Shown here in pieces: positions 48,661 to 59,696 of a DNA stretch of 64,000 nt. Position 1 is the stretch's first letter. Each line of letters opens with the position of its first letter. Below the pieces are notes generated by a model. That model searched no databases. It worked only from the letters and a program-made list of their open reading frames with translations, and was not told the DNA's origin. The position numbers and the translations under genes were made by a program. Source of the DNA: Caprella mutica (Eukaryota > Arthropoda > Malacostraca > Amphipoda > Caprellidae); assembly GCA_947561585.1 (NCBI GenBank), contig CANNZV010002625.1, positions 1 to 64,000 of the forward strand, read 5' to 3'.

Positions 48661-51600
48661 CTGAAACAAACACGCTGTTAGATGACGCACTAAATAAAAA
48701 GATAACACAATGAGATAAAAAGATAACGGAATGAGATAAAAAGATAACACAATGAGATAAAAAGATAACGGAATGAGATAAAGTATAACGCACTGTGGGA
48801 GCTTAAGCGACAAGATACACGACATACAAAAACTGTTCCACTAGAGTTAAATATTCAATAGACTTAGGCCCCTTTCATACTAGCGTTTTTTTTCATGCCA
48901 CATCAAATGTATTGGTTCGTGGAGGAACGCTACGACTGGTTAAGCGTATGTGTTTTGTATGATTGGGCGTTTTTCATGCTAGATTTTTGTAGAAAAAATC
49001 GCCTCGTGTGAAATAGGGCTCAGTACTTTCCACCAAGTATTGCAAACTAGATATCAAACATGTATCTCTGTCATACAGAGTTCAGAATGAAAGTTAAATT
49101 AAACAAAAAGGACGTCAGGAAATCCTAATCTTAAATATTCCTCTATTTTCTGCAGTCTTAGGAGCTTCAATCTTATGCAGAAAACTATTGAATAGCTAGC
49201 TAATCAATCACCAGAATGAGTTGAACTACAATAACTGGAGAAAGATATGTGCACCAAATACCTAAAATTTGTTGGAATATTATTCTACGAAAATAAAATA
49301 ATGTTATGAATGTGTAACTATGATCTTCATGGATGAGTTATTTTAAGATTCCATTTTGTTCTGATTTTTGGATCAAGAAGAAGTAGTTCGGTGGTATAAG
49401 AAAACTAGAAGAATGACCTGAATTAGGATTTTACCACAAAATCCCTAGTATTCCATAAATATTCTTTGAGAGTATTTATTAAAACATATTTTACAGAGCT
49501 GTAGCTGTTCAATTTCATTTACTGCTTAATTAACTGACAAAGAGGTTCGAAGGGTAGCATGTTTCCTGTTACAAATATATTAGAGTGTATTAATATACCC
49601 ATCACTTAAATTTGTCAACGAAAAGTCAGGTAAGTTGGTAACCCAGCATTCAGATGTTAAGTCTACGGAACACACTCACCATCTTCCGTGAATGTAGCGA
49701 GACAAAGCTTCTCCAGTTTGTTACTCAAAGTGGACCCAGGCACTTCTTTTCTCGACACTGTAGCCAATGGAACTAACACGTCTGTAAAAATAGATAGGGT
49801 TAGATGAGAGAAAAATATAAATTATCAGCATGAAAATTTTGTATGATACAACAATAATCAAGTACTAAATTGTTTATAATGAATTGATTAATCAAGCTTA
49901 TGATAATAGGTTTCCAGCGAACTCTATTTCTTTAACTATAAATTCTCAATTCACATCTGTTGTGACGGGAGATTTACAAAAATGGCATTTCCAAATTCAA
50001 AATTGAATTAGAGAAACCTATCTGGAATAACGTTAAAGGTCCTTTCTACGATTAATTTAAATTTGTAGAGCTAAGGTTATGTAACACATTACAGTTAACA
50101 GAAAAGAACCTGATCAGGTATTCGCTTCGAAATTAATTATAGTATAACAAATATTCAAACTGAACCTTCACTGCCTGTCACTGTAATAGGTTAAATAAAG
50201 GAACACGAAAGCCTTACAAATTATATCTCGTATTTTCGTATATTTGATGGTTATTACTTGTTAGGTAATTTTAGGTACTAATGATTTTTAGTGTAGAGGA
50301 ATTTAGGCTATGGTATGGCTAACTTCTTATGATATAACTATCAGCCTTGTTATCGTTTGGAATCAATCAGAAGTAACCCTTTCTGTTTCTTTGTTTAGTT
50401 AGTTTAGAAAGACGGAGGGTAATGCAAAACCCATCCAAATAACTTAAATTAAATATTATAATAACCGTATAGAACTAAATTTGAAAAGGTTTGCAGTTTT
50501 AAAATCAGAACCTTGGCTCTAATGAATAGAGTAATAAAAAATCTGTAAAATGGAGGGGACTTTTATCACTACTAATTAGACTGCTCGAAACTCAATCGAT
50601 CGAAAAACAAGTGCTCGAACGAATAATTGTTCGGATGAACAATTACTCGAAGGTTAAGTTAGATTAGAATAAACTGTTATTGTTTATTCGAGCAATTGTT
50701 TTGAACAACTGCTTTCAAAAATTGTCTTTCGAGCAATTTACCTAGAACCGGTTTGGACAGATACCAGTTCTTTCTTTACTGGATTAATATTATCGAAAAT
50801 ATATAAGCTATTCCTTCTACATTATTTGATTTATTTCATTAACATATTTGAATAATTCGAATATCATTTATGTAATGAATATAATATATGAGAAATTAGT
50901 GAATTTTTGTCAATTATTTAGTCTCGTTTCGACCAATTAAAAGAAGTTATACTATTTGAAGGGCAACTAAGGTAAAGAATAAATTAGTAATTTTCCTGGA
51001 TAGATTTTTATATTTCATGTTCATTGACGATCAAAATAGCTTTTTGTTAATTACACATTAATTTCATTATTTTTAATTCATTTTTTATATATTAAGAATT
51101 TATAAAGATATTTTTCTAGCTACTTCTTGTCGTGAAAAATATGTTAAATAAGAAAATTAGAACCATTAATTGGGTGAAAGATTTGACTTAAGAGAATGTA
51201 TCCTTTCATTTAAATATAAGTTATGATAAACCTGATGATAAATAATAATTGATGATAAAAATGATCTCTTCAAAACTCTGGTATTTTATACGAAATGAAC
51301 GCTTTAAAAAAATTTAGATTAAATTTAAGTAGGTAAATATTACATACAACAATGATGAAGCTTGTTTTTTTATTTTGAAAATTGTATTAATTTCACGTAA
51401 TTATTGATAGCGACAGTGAATGGAAGTTATTTAATTATATTGAAAAATGTATCGATATATTTTAATTATAAGATAAAACTCAATATCAACCATATATGTA
51501 TATTACAAAATCTATTTTCAAAATATTATGGAAAATTATTATATCTTTTTTCTCTTTGAAAATTATTAAATGAAGTTCCTGTACAATGTAAATGTATTCC

Positions 51601-54600
51601 TATTTAATTTATTATGTTTTTTTTTCTTATATTTGATTTAAAATTATAAAGATGCAATACATTTGTTCATGTAAGCTGTTGTTTAACATAACACTTAGAG
51701 AAAATAATCCAGTAGCCCATAGATTATCTTTAACAGCATTGTAAGTAGGTACATATTCATACCTATATTACATATTTAAGAAATATATTGAATAAACTAT
51801 ATAGATTAACTGTCGTTAGTGAGGTAAATTGTTTCGTTTGAACAGTTCAGGAGTTCACAATTTATTACTAATAATTAGGGTTGTGACATTTTGTAAGAAA
51901 ATATGCTCTAAAATTATAAATTCCATGTAATCCTAAGCGTGATATGAAAAATATTGTGGAGAACCCTTCTAGTTTAGCGATAGGAAGTTCCAATACCCTA
52001 AATTTTGATGTTGCTTATAACATTCATGGAGTTTATAGTTTTAAGAGCATATTTTTACAAAAAAGTCACAACCCTGCTAATAATACACTAGTTACCCCTG
52101 CAATAAATTTTCTCTTAAAATAATACACCTACAATGTTTAAAGGTGAAGTTAGATATCTTCCTTTCAATTTATCATATAATGTAACTATATGCTGAATGA
52201 AATAAGGATATGACGATATAATTATCATTGAATTGCAAAATATTTGAGTTCGTTATATTTTAGTAATATTCATTAAGACGAAATCTATAGACAAAGCATT
52301 CATGTCGCCTAGTTGTTGTTCATGGAAAAGCTATCTATTTTGTTTCATTTCTTACTTTGGATGCGGAAACGCATAGTAATATACTTAGGAAGTTTAATTC
52401 TCAAACTACTGTCTTAAAATTATTAGTATTTAGTATTTAATACTCAGTCTCAATAAACAAGTTTGAGGTAGAAAGTGATGTAAACAAATTGAGGTTTATG
52501 GCCCAGGTTTCTGAAACCAACTTTATAGATTATAATTACAGTAGAAATCCTATAAAATAAATGAGTTAGGATGTAGGTACCCCGTAAAGTGAACAAATTT
52601 TCTTCAGTCTGCCATAAAATAGCCATCAGTTTTCTAAAACTTATGTTTCTAGACTTTTTTTTATCGCAGACTAAAGAAAATTTTGTTCACTTTACGGGGT
52701 ACATTCTAACCTATTAACTATAGAGGAGTTCTACTGCACTCGAGAATGTAATTTAGGTGGTGATTAGTTTTTCTCACCATCGGCTTCAGTTGCCTGGTCC
52801 ATCATATGGCCCTCCAAATCATCAGGGTACAGCGCTGCCCTTCTCTTGATGTCCTCAACGAAACTGTTTATAAGGGCATCCATCATTACGGCCTGAAAGA
52901 TAGGAATAGAGTAAGACTTCATGATGAAGAGAATACAGTTCTCTTTAAAAGATAATATCAGTTCTTCGAAGTAAAAATAGTTTTTTTTCAGTTTTAAAGA
53001 TAATACCTGCACTGAAAAAAATTGTGAGTCAACCTGACTCGTCGCTTGAGTCAAGGCTGGTAAAACTCGAATAATTGAGTCTTTTTTATTGATTGACTCT
53101 ACCTGAGTCAATCTGACTATGAATTAGGAGTCAAAATGACTCTTGTTTTTGAGTAAAGTATTAGGATGAGTCAAATTGACTCACATTTTTGAGCTGGTTT
53201 TGGGACAAACTGAAAACTCAAATTTAGATTCAATTTGACTCGTATGTTTTCTTCAGTGAGTTCTGTGACATAAAATTATTAAATTCCTTACTAAATATAG
53301 TTTCGATAGTTTCTTCAAAATGAGTACGGAGGTATTCATTTTTAAATCAGAATCACAAGTGAAATTTGGTATCTTTTGAAGAGATAAATCATCAATTGCT
53401 TGCTTATTTTTAGTATTTACCTGTTTAGAGAATATCTGCAGTACTTTAGAGTATCTCCGCACACCTTCTACTACTGCAAACTGCACGAAAAGGCAGGGCA
53501 TGGAATCTGAAGACCAATCGGTTGACGGTTGTGCGTATTCCCAGGAAAGCTCGTCATACCGGAGAGATAAAAGTATATTCTACGGAAAAAAAGTCATTGT
53601 GAAACACTGAATTAGACAATTCATAATTATATAAAATATTGCTGGATGGAATTACAGTTAGCACTTTCAGTCACGGTATAACTTTTATATATTTTTTGTA
53701 GTTTTGATAGTCGAACTACGTTACTACGATGGTTGTAAATAGACTCTAGACAAAATATTATTGCTGACTCAACATTTATATATGAGGCGGTTAGTCAGAC
53801 TGGCCACGTACTTTCATGCGGAAACAATGATTACACGCTAATTATGTACATGATATCGCTTGTTTGCAACAACAACATCGTATACACAAAAACATGTATT
53901 TTAGAGTAATCTATATAGACATATAAATCATAAAATGCTGATCATTTTGGTAAAAAGATCATCATTGTAACTCAAAAATATACCGCTAGAAAGACTAAAT
54001 GTCCTAACGATATACCATTAAATGTACGTACATTACAAGTACTAAAATGCCTCTCCTGAAAAATAGCTTTTTTGAAGTTATGACACTGTTCTCGCAAACA
54101 AGTGATATATGGACCCCATTGCATCACTTTACTAGCTGATTAAGTCAAGAGTGAACTGTGCATATTTTTTAATTAGGTAATCCTAGTAAGAGCGGTGACT
54201 GGAGGGTTTAAATAATTTCATTCACTTTTGTGCAACTATTCACTGGCACAAATTATTCGCAATTGTGTAGTAATTCTGTTCTTAATGGTCACTCACCGAC
54301 TGACTTGGGTCAATGACCGTCAAACCCGCCCCGTTGATGGCGATAATGACCGGTAGGTCAGGTCTTGGTAGCCAGAGGGTCATTCCCCGTCTCGGAACCT
54401 CTATTTGACCGTGAAAAAAAGCACTCCTGAAAGGTTAGAAGATGAAAAGTAAATATTTTCAAACATGTTAGTACCCCTCTGTAATGAAATTCTGTTTAGT
54501 GAATGTGTGTCCTGAGTAAGAACGTAGCCTCTATAGTGAACAAATTTCAATCACTAAACAGGACTTCTTTATAGAGGAGTTCTACTGTAGTTATAGTTAA

Positions 54601-57600
54601 TAACAATTCTATTTATCAAAATATTTTATTGAAAAAGATACAATCTATTACATTTAATTTTATTTGAAATACAGGGTTTCTGAATTAGTTCTTTTCTAAT
54701 TTGTATCTCCAATTAAATTTACCCCAAAAAAGGTGTTGCATAGGAGTCACTGAAATTGTTCCAAACCAATCATGTCAAACTTGCGATTTTTTATGACAAT
54801 AATTTTCAATTAAAAACAAAAATTCTCTCTCCGAAACTCACCCATAGTACGGAAAAGCCCAGAAAAACTCACCCATAGTACGGCAATGTCCAGCAAAACT
54901 CACCCATAGTACGGCAAAGTCCAGCAAAACTCACCCATAGTACAGCAAAGTCCAGCAAAATTCACCCATAGTACGATAAAGTCCAGCAAAACTCACCCAT
55001 AGTTCAGTAAAGTCCAGTAAAACTCACCCATAGTACAGCAAAGTCCAGTAAAACTCACCCATAGTACGGTAAAGTCCAGTAAAACTCACCCATAGTACGG
55101 CAAAGTCCAGTAAACCTCACCCATAGTACGGCATAGTCCGGCAAAACTCACCCATAGTACGGCAAAGTCCAGTAAAACTCACCCATAGTACGGCAAAGTC
55201 TAGCTAAACTCATCCATAGTACGGCAAAGTGCAGCAAAACTCACCCATAGTACGGCAAAGTCTGGAAAAACTCACCCATAGTACGGCAAAGACCAGAAAA
55301 ACTCACCCATAGTACGGCAATGTCCAGCAAAACTCACCCATAGTACGGCAAAGTCCAGCAAAACTCACCCATAGTACGGCAAAGTCCAGCAAAACTCTTC
55401 CATAGTACAGCAAAGTCCAGCAAAATTCACCCATTGTACGGTAAAGTCCAGTAAAACTCACCCGTAGTACGGCAAAGTCCAGTAAAACTCACCCGTAGTA
55501 CGGCAAAGTCCAGTAAAACTCACCCGTAGTACGGTAAAGTCCAGTAAAACTCACCCGTAGTACGGCAAAGTCCAGTAAAACTCACCCGTAGTACGGCAAA
55601 GTCCAGTAAAACTCACCCGTAGTACGGCAAAGTCCAGTAAAACTCACCCGTAGTACGGCAAAGTCCAGTAAAACTCACCCGTAGTACGGCAAAGTCCAGT
55701 AAAACTCACCCATAGTACGGCAAAGTCCAGCAAAACTCCAGGTATTTCCTAGCCAGTTTTCGACACTGCACGTTGTTGGGTATCGACCGGTACTGCTCAA
55801 TAATCCTAATTTCGGGGCAGCTCTTGCTGCTAAAACTAATCAGATCAGCGAGTTTTAACCGACACACGTTATCTGGGAGGTAATCTAGTAGACGACGTCT
55901 GAAAATTAGAAAGCGGAGTGTTAGAGAGAATTGAAATTGAAATGAATTGGTTTGAGTTTAAATGCAAGGAAAGAATTACTTCGTGAAATAAACTGTCCAA
56001 TGTATGTAAATAAATAAAGTTAGTCAAAGGCTTAAACAAGCTCTAAGTACAAAATAATTAGTTAGTGTTGTGAATAAAAGTTGGTGAAGATCATTAAAAA
56101 GTTTGATAATTAAGATGATGCCTGACAGAAGTATCATTGTTATCAATTTTGTTATTGTTTCATGTGTTTCATCATGGCAATAATAACTAGGAACTCATCC
56201 TAATGATATCTTCGAGAAACCTTTGATATTTTGAAACATAATTGTACCTTTAGACACTTAATGGCAAAATTAAAAACTTAATTTTATCTCTATCCATTAA
56301 AACGTATTGATAATTTTGAAAACCTATTGACTTTTTCGAAAGCCTAAATGACATTCGCAAAATCCTATGTGACATTTTGAAATCTTAGATTACATTTTGA
56401 AGCTTATATTACATTTTCGAAAGCTTAGATTACATTTTCGAAAGCTTATATTACATTTTCGAAAGCTTAGATTACATTTTCGAAAGCTCGGATTACATTT
56501 TCGAAAGCTTAGATCACATTTTCGAAAGCTTAGATTACATTTTCGAAAGCTTAGATTACATTTTCGAAAGCTTAGATTACATTTTCGAAAGCTTAGATTA
56601 CATTTTCGAAAGCTTAGATTACATTTTCGAAAGCTTAGATTACATTTTCGAAAGCTTAGATTACATTTTCGAAAGCTTAGATTACATTTTCGAAAGCTTA
56701 GATTACATTTTCGAAAGCTTAGATTACATTTTTGAAAGCTTAGATTACATTTTAGAAAGCTTAGATTACATTTTCGAAAGCCTAATGACGTTTTAAAAAT
56801 CCTAAATGACATTTTTGAAACTTCAATGATATTTTCGTAAACCCATAAAGCCTTTCAACAGCCTAAATAACAATATTTCAAATACCCATTCCCCCACCCC
56901 TCACCGAAAGAAAGAAGGCGTGTGCGTGTTGTGATCGTAAGGCCCCAACTCCAGTCTCGCCTGAATCCCAGCCAACATTTCGTTGTCGGAAGACTCGCAG
57001 GGGTACCTCGCCGTGAGCAGGTTCCACTTTGCCTCTTCGTAGAGAAGTTCTAAAATTTTACAGTCTCTGCAATGAAAAGTGATGTTAGTATGAAAAAACA
57101 ACCATCTTAATGCTCTAAAAAATGATAGTCTTAATGACTGTGATAAGGGTGACCGGTCCTTTCGCCGAAAACCCTATCGTCGATAACCATTTCGCCGAAA
57201 ACAACTTCGCCGCATGACACGTTCGCCGAATGACACTTCTGCCGAAAATTTAAAAAAAAAACAGTATACGTTATAAATATAAAGAGATATAGTCCATCTA
57301 AGGTTAGGTTAGCGGTCCGATTGGAAGGGAAGTGTCGTTCGGCGAATGTGTTTTCGGCGAAAGGACCTATAAAACCGATCAAGACCGGTTTTGATTATTC
57401 TAATTTCTGTATCTTCAAATATTTCATTGTACGTATTTAGAAAAATATTGGAGATTAAATTCGAGTGACATAAAAGTTTTACCTCCAATCATTTTTGTGA
57501 AATTAGTAGGGTTGTGACAATATGTTTTTATAATCCTATAGATCCGAAGACGATCATAGAAATAAAATGGTATCGAATACTCTATTCCGCTGGTGTAGAA

Positions 57601-59649
57601 GAACGATTCATACAGTTTAATTCTCTCCGTCTATAATATTTTCGGGATCTATGATTTTAAAAGCATATTGTCCCAACCCTAGTACATACTAAGAATTTGT
57701 AAGCATTGACGCTGATTCAAACCTCTTGTGCATAATGACAATCAATTCTTTATCTGCATTTAATAACACAGTCAAAAAAAGTATAATCACCCATTGATGA
57801 AAAAAAAATCTTCTATCCATGACGATATTTGATTTGACTAAAATGTTATCGCTATTTATCATTGATTTAAAACACTCATAGTTTATCTTTTTCGCAAAAA
57901 TATCAACAATTTTCTCTAAAATTGTGGTATTTTAAAGGAAACCGGGATAAGGTGAGCAGATTCGAGAAAAATAGATCCTGTAAATTTTCCGATTGGGATT
58001 GATTCTTACCTAATTTTGACCTCATCCCTCTTGGTGAAGAATATGTTCCTCCTAAGGACTATCTTAGGCTCATGAGCCAATCTCTCGTCTTTAGAAGTTA
58101 GAGGCGTCTGACCAAACCTTCTGAGCATATCCGCCCAGTGCTTTCTCACTTCGAGGGGCCTGTGGAATGGTTTCAGTTGAATCTCTGAAAAAGAACGTAG
58201 TGGTCAGACGACAATGAGAAAAAGTGTGCATTGATTGCATTGTAGTAAAAGGGAATAATGTTATAAATAATTCTTTCTCTATGTGTGAACAGAAAAATGT
58301 AATTGAAGAAGAATCATCATGGATATTTATGATTGCATTGCGGATTAGGACCCTCTTAAAGTTAAAAATGAAATTATTGAGTATATTAAACTCACCCCAA
58401 TTGGTCGGATATTAATATTTGTTATACAGATTAGTACTCTTTTAAAGTTAAGAATTCCAATTATTGAACTCACCCAATAAAGGACAAACCATCCAGATGG
58501 CGAAAACCTCCATAGCTTGTTTCGGAAGGTTCATCTCCTCCTCTTCTATGATCAGAGCCAACATTTCTCTGGCCGTGACTCTCATGCCATCCTCTAGTCT
58601 GAACCTGATGGCTAGTCTAGAGTGTAGGTAAACGCAGGCATCAACCGTACTGCCGATACTTTTGTTGTTAGAGCAGCTGTTGTTGTTGCTGATGTTGGAA
58701 TTGCTGTTTGGAGAAGTGCCGTTTGTTGACCCTCCAACTGAAAACAGAATTTGATAATTCTTAGCTATGAGTGTAGTTACTACACCGAAAAGTTCATTTT
58801 TACTATGCGGGCTTCTGTCTTATGAATAAAAATGAAAATGAGCGTAGGCTCAAACAAGTTTCAAGCCACTACTTATTTTCAAAAATATATTTCTCAATTT
58901 GTTATGCAACAATATTAAAATGGAGTATACTTATATGTGAGTATACTTTCAGATTATGAGGAATTATTGTTTATGAATATATTTCCACTACCATTTTCTA
59001 CATCTCTTCACTTTACAATTAAAAATATTCTTAGTTTTTATATATGATGTCAATGATTTTTTCTGACAGCTGAAAATATATATTAATGAGTTTGTTTGTT
59101 TCCCTGTAATCACATTACGAGAATAAAGTGATAAGAAAATGTCTATCTGATATTATATCACCTGTTCAAGACAGTTTCTATTATCTTTTCTCACCTTTAG
59201 TTTTCCTGTCGATGTCAGGCTTGATTTTCTTCTCCAAGACTTCCTGATCCTGGTGATGGCCCCCAGTTGGAGGCACATGACTGATGATGGATGAAGATGA
59301 GGTGGGGGGTATACTGTGTCCGTGTGGGGGTCCGTGATCATGCTGTGTCGCACTGTGTGGGGGAGTGTGCGTGTGGGACATGTGGGGTGTATGCGGCCGC
59401 CTTTGGAGAGTTTGCGTCATATGGGGGCCCGGTGGTTGTTGATGGGGAACCATGCCCCCGTGTGGATGATTGCCCTTATCGATGGATGTGTCTATGCCCA
59501 TTGGTGTGACTTCGAACCCCATAGGGGCTAGGCCGGGGTAGTACATTGGAGAGGAGGAGTTGGAAGATGTTTTATCTAGGTGATCGGCACTCCCCTTGTA
59601 GTCCTTCGCTCTCAGGAAATCAGCTGTCGCTCTCTCGCGGAGAAATTCC
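48617..59649 (-). CDS. bili: FERM-domain protein, FRMD8/bili family (10 exons, N-terminus missing)
   Basis: Exons in transcription order: 59195-59649, 58474-58737, 58010-58184, 56905-57066, 55710-55898, 54297-54426, 53421-53579, 52778-52892, 49680-49781, 48617-48660. All internal boundaries are AG/GT, every junction keeps the frame, and the joined product is about 597 residues ending in TGA. A low-complexity Ser/Pro/His-rich N-terminal part precedes a FERM domain: F1 with VFAIWMVCPLLE, F2 with QLKPFHRPLEVRKHW, LYEEAKWNLLTARYPC and LELGPYD, and F3 with LPYYGSAFFHGQIE and LSLRYDELSWEY; then an IFSKQAVMMDALINSF helix. These blocks and their order fit FRMD8/Bili. Family knowledge: Drosophila Bili binds the Wnt co-receptor Arrow/LRP6 and dampens Wnt signalling; FRMD8 binds iRhoms and stabilises ADAM17. 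No promoter or start codon is in view; the frame is open to the first acceptor, so at least one 5' exon lies further upstream. Confidence 0.82.
48690..48790. repeat. 21-bp tandem repeat in the last intron
   Basis: About four to five copies of gataacacaatgagataaaaa, alternating with gataacggaatgagataaa. Confidence 0.85.
48866..49021. mobile_element. MITE with GCGTTTTTT-type inverted ends, copy 2
   Basis: The left end aggcccctttcatactagcg and the complement of the right end (agccctatttcacacgaggcg) match each other and the ends of 38384-38585. It lies in the last intron of the bili-like gene. Confidence 0.6.
49680..49781 (-). CDS. bili: bili-like gene, ninth visible exon
   Basis: Encodes DVLVPLATVSRKEVPGS then KLEKLCLATFTED. 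Acceptor tttttacag, donor GATG|gtgagtg. It lies after the FERM domain. Confidence 0.75.
49782..51867. other. Large intron of the bili-like gene
   Basis: Intronic AT-rich DNA. Around 50,590-50,750 there are imperfect inverted motifs (tgctcgaacg, ttgttcg, ttcgagcaattgt) that may be an old MITE. No other feature. Confidence 0.5.
51876..52076. mobile_element. hAT-type MITE, copy 2, with perfect 8-bp target duplication
   Basis: Ends tagggttgtgac / gtcacaaccctg with ctaataat on both sides (51868-51875 and 52077-52084). The 8-bp duplication and the YAGGGTTG-type ends are characteristic of hAT elements. It sits in an intron of the bili-like gene. Confidence 0.85.
52539..52736. mobile_element. pogo/Tigger-like MITE, copy 1
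   Basis: The left end cagtagaaatcctata pairs with the complement of the right end (cagtagaactcctctata). Inside, taccccgtaaagtgaac and its complement form a second nearly perfect arm around 52,580-52,705. CAGTAGAAC-type ends recall pogo/Tigger families. It lies just downstream of the 52778 exon, in the intron. Confidence 0.6.
52778..52892 (-). CDS. bili: bili-like gene, eighth visible exon
   Basis: Encodes AVMMDALINSFVEDIKRR then YPDDLEGHMMDQATEAD. The donor GATG|gtgagaa is chosen over read-through, which would stop four codons later (GEKN). Confidence 0.8.
53010..53258. mobile_element. CACTGAAAAA MITE, copy 2
   Basis: Same ends and interior as 47469-47714, with about 90 percent agreement by eye. 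It lies in an intron of the bili-like gene. TA duplication is not preserved here. Confidence 0.78.
53421..53579 (-). CDS. bili: bili-like gene, seventh visible exon
   Basis: 53 whole codons: NILLSLRYDELSWEYAQPS .. CLFVQFAVVEGVRRYSK .. IFSKQ. This is the end of the FERM F3 lobe. Confidence 0.88.
53856..54105. mobile_element. 250-bp MITE, copy 2 (TCGYTCATTTGC family)
   Basis: Same length and internal blocks as 11401-11650. The ends tcgcttgtttgc and gcaaacaagtga are inverted. It lies in an intron of the bili-like gene. Confidence 0.65.
54297..54426 (-). CDS. bili: bili-like gene, sixth visible exon
   Basis: Encodes SAFFHGQIEVPRRGMTLW, then RPDLPVIIAINGAGLTVIDP. Its first base completes the glycine of LPYYG from the previous exon. 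Confidence 0.88.
54470..54587. mobile_element. pogo/Tigger-like MITE, copy 2 (short)
   Basis: tagtacccctctgtaatgaa..ctgtttagtga pairs with the complement of the right part (..tcactaaacaggac..atagaggagttctactg). It shares the ctatagaggagttctactg end with 52539-52736. Confidence 0.5.
54838..55709 (-). repeat. 31-bp array of exon-end plus 5' splice-site units
   Basis: About 28 tandem copies. On the minus strand each unit reads ttttgctggactttgccg then tactatggGTGAG (or tactacggGTGAG for a run of nine units near 55,460-55,690). The same sequence forms the last ~30 bases of the preceding exon and its donor, so the array starts within coding sequence and each unit recreates a donor-like GG|GTGAGT. 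In the exon frame the bases after TATGGG are TGA, so use of any later donor would add an immediate stop. Confidence 0.95.
55710..55898 (-). CDS. bili: bili-like gene, fifth visible exon
   Basis: Encodes RRLLDYLPDNVCRLKLADLI, then CPEIRIIEQYRSIPNNVQC, then LARKYLEFCWTLPYYG. Acceptor attttcag|ACG. The donor chosen here is the copy nearest the exon body, the only one that avoids the in-frame TGA. Confidence 0.88.
56395..56795. repeat. 21-bp tandem repeat in an intron
   Basis: About 19 copies of ttttcgaaagcttagattaca, most with an aagctt hexamer. Open frames on both strands (RKCNLSF, LHFRKLR) are array translation. The flanking 55,899-56,394 is ordinary intronic AT-rich DNA. Confidence 0.97.
56905..57066 (-). 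CDS. bili: bili-like gene, fourth visible exon
   Basis: Encodes DCKILELLYEEAKWNLLTAR, YPCESSDNEMLAGIQARLEL, GPYDHNTHTPSFFR; FERM F2 lobe. Donor TTTCG|gtgagg. Confidence 0.88.
57155..57367. mobile_element. Palindromic element with TTCGCCGAAA motifs
   Basis: The ends ggtcctttcgccgaaaa and ttttcggcgaaaggacc are exact complements. Several further ttcgccgaa motifs lie in the left half, with ttcggcgaa in the right. About 213 bp, in an intron of the bili-like gene. Confidence 0.75.
57507..57681. mobile_element. hAT-type MITE, copy 3
   Basis: The ends tagggttgtgacaatatg and catattgtcccaaccct pair, and the interior matches copy 1 (aaatggtatcgaatac, ccgctggtgtagaa). No clear 8-bp duplication. It lies in an intron of the bili-like gene. 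Confidence 0.7.
58010..58184 (-). CDS. bili: bili-like gene, third visible exon
   Basis: Encodes IQLKPFHRPLEVRKHWADML, then ERLAHEPKIVLRRNIFFTKR; start of F2. Donor ATTAG|gtaagaa. Confidence 0.88.
58474..58737 (-). CDS. bili: bili-like gene, second visible exon
   Basis: A Ser/Asn-rich run (STNGTSPNSNSNISNNN) then F1: DACVYLHSRLAIRFRLEDGM, EEEEMNLPKQAMEVFAIWMV, CPLL. Donor TTGG|gtgagtt. Confidence 0.88.
58738..59194. other. Intron of the bili-like gene
   Basis: AT-rich, no further feature seen. Confidence 0.6.
59195..59649 (-). CDS. bili: bili-like gene, first visible exon (low-complexity N-terminal region)
   Basis: Frame open from acceptor gattgcag: EFLRERATADFLRAKDYKGS .. MYYPGLAPMGFEVTPMG, then a His/Pro/Thr-rich stretch (HTPHMSHTHTPPHSATQHDH) and EVLEKKIKPDIDRKTK. 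An internal Met (59546) could serve as an alternative start, but the open frame and good acceptor upstream argue for earlier coding exons. It is clearly GC-richer than the introns. Confidence 0.78.
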
Positions 59650-59696
59650 CTGCAATCGAGAGAAGGAAATTGCAGTGCAAGATAGAAACCAATTCT

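Noticed and set aside
52764..53111. 115-residue minus frame through the 52778 exon
   Set aside because: It reads through an intron acceptor and a MITE; the real coding part is only the exon 52778-52892.
59153..59531. Plus-strand 71-72-residue frames over the first bili-like exon
   Set aside because: Antisense shadows of a GC-rich exon whose minus frame fits the splice phases and the FERM gene.
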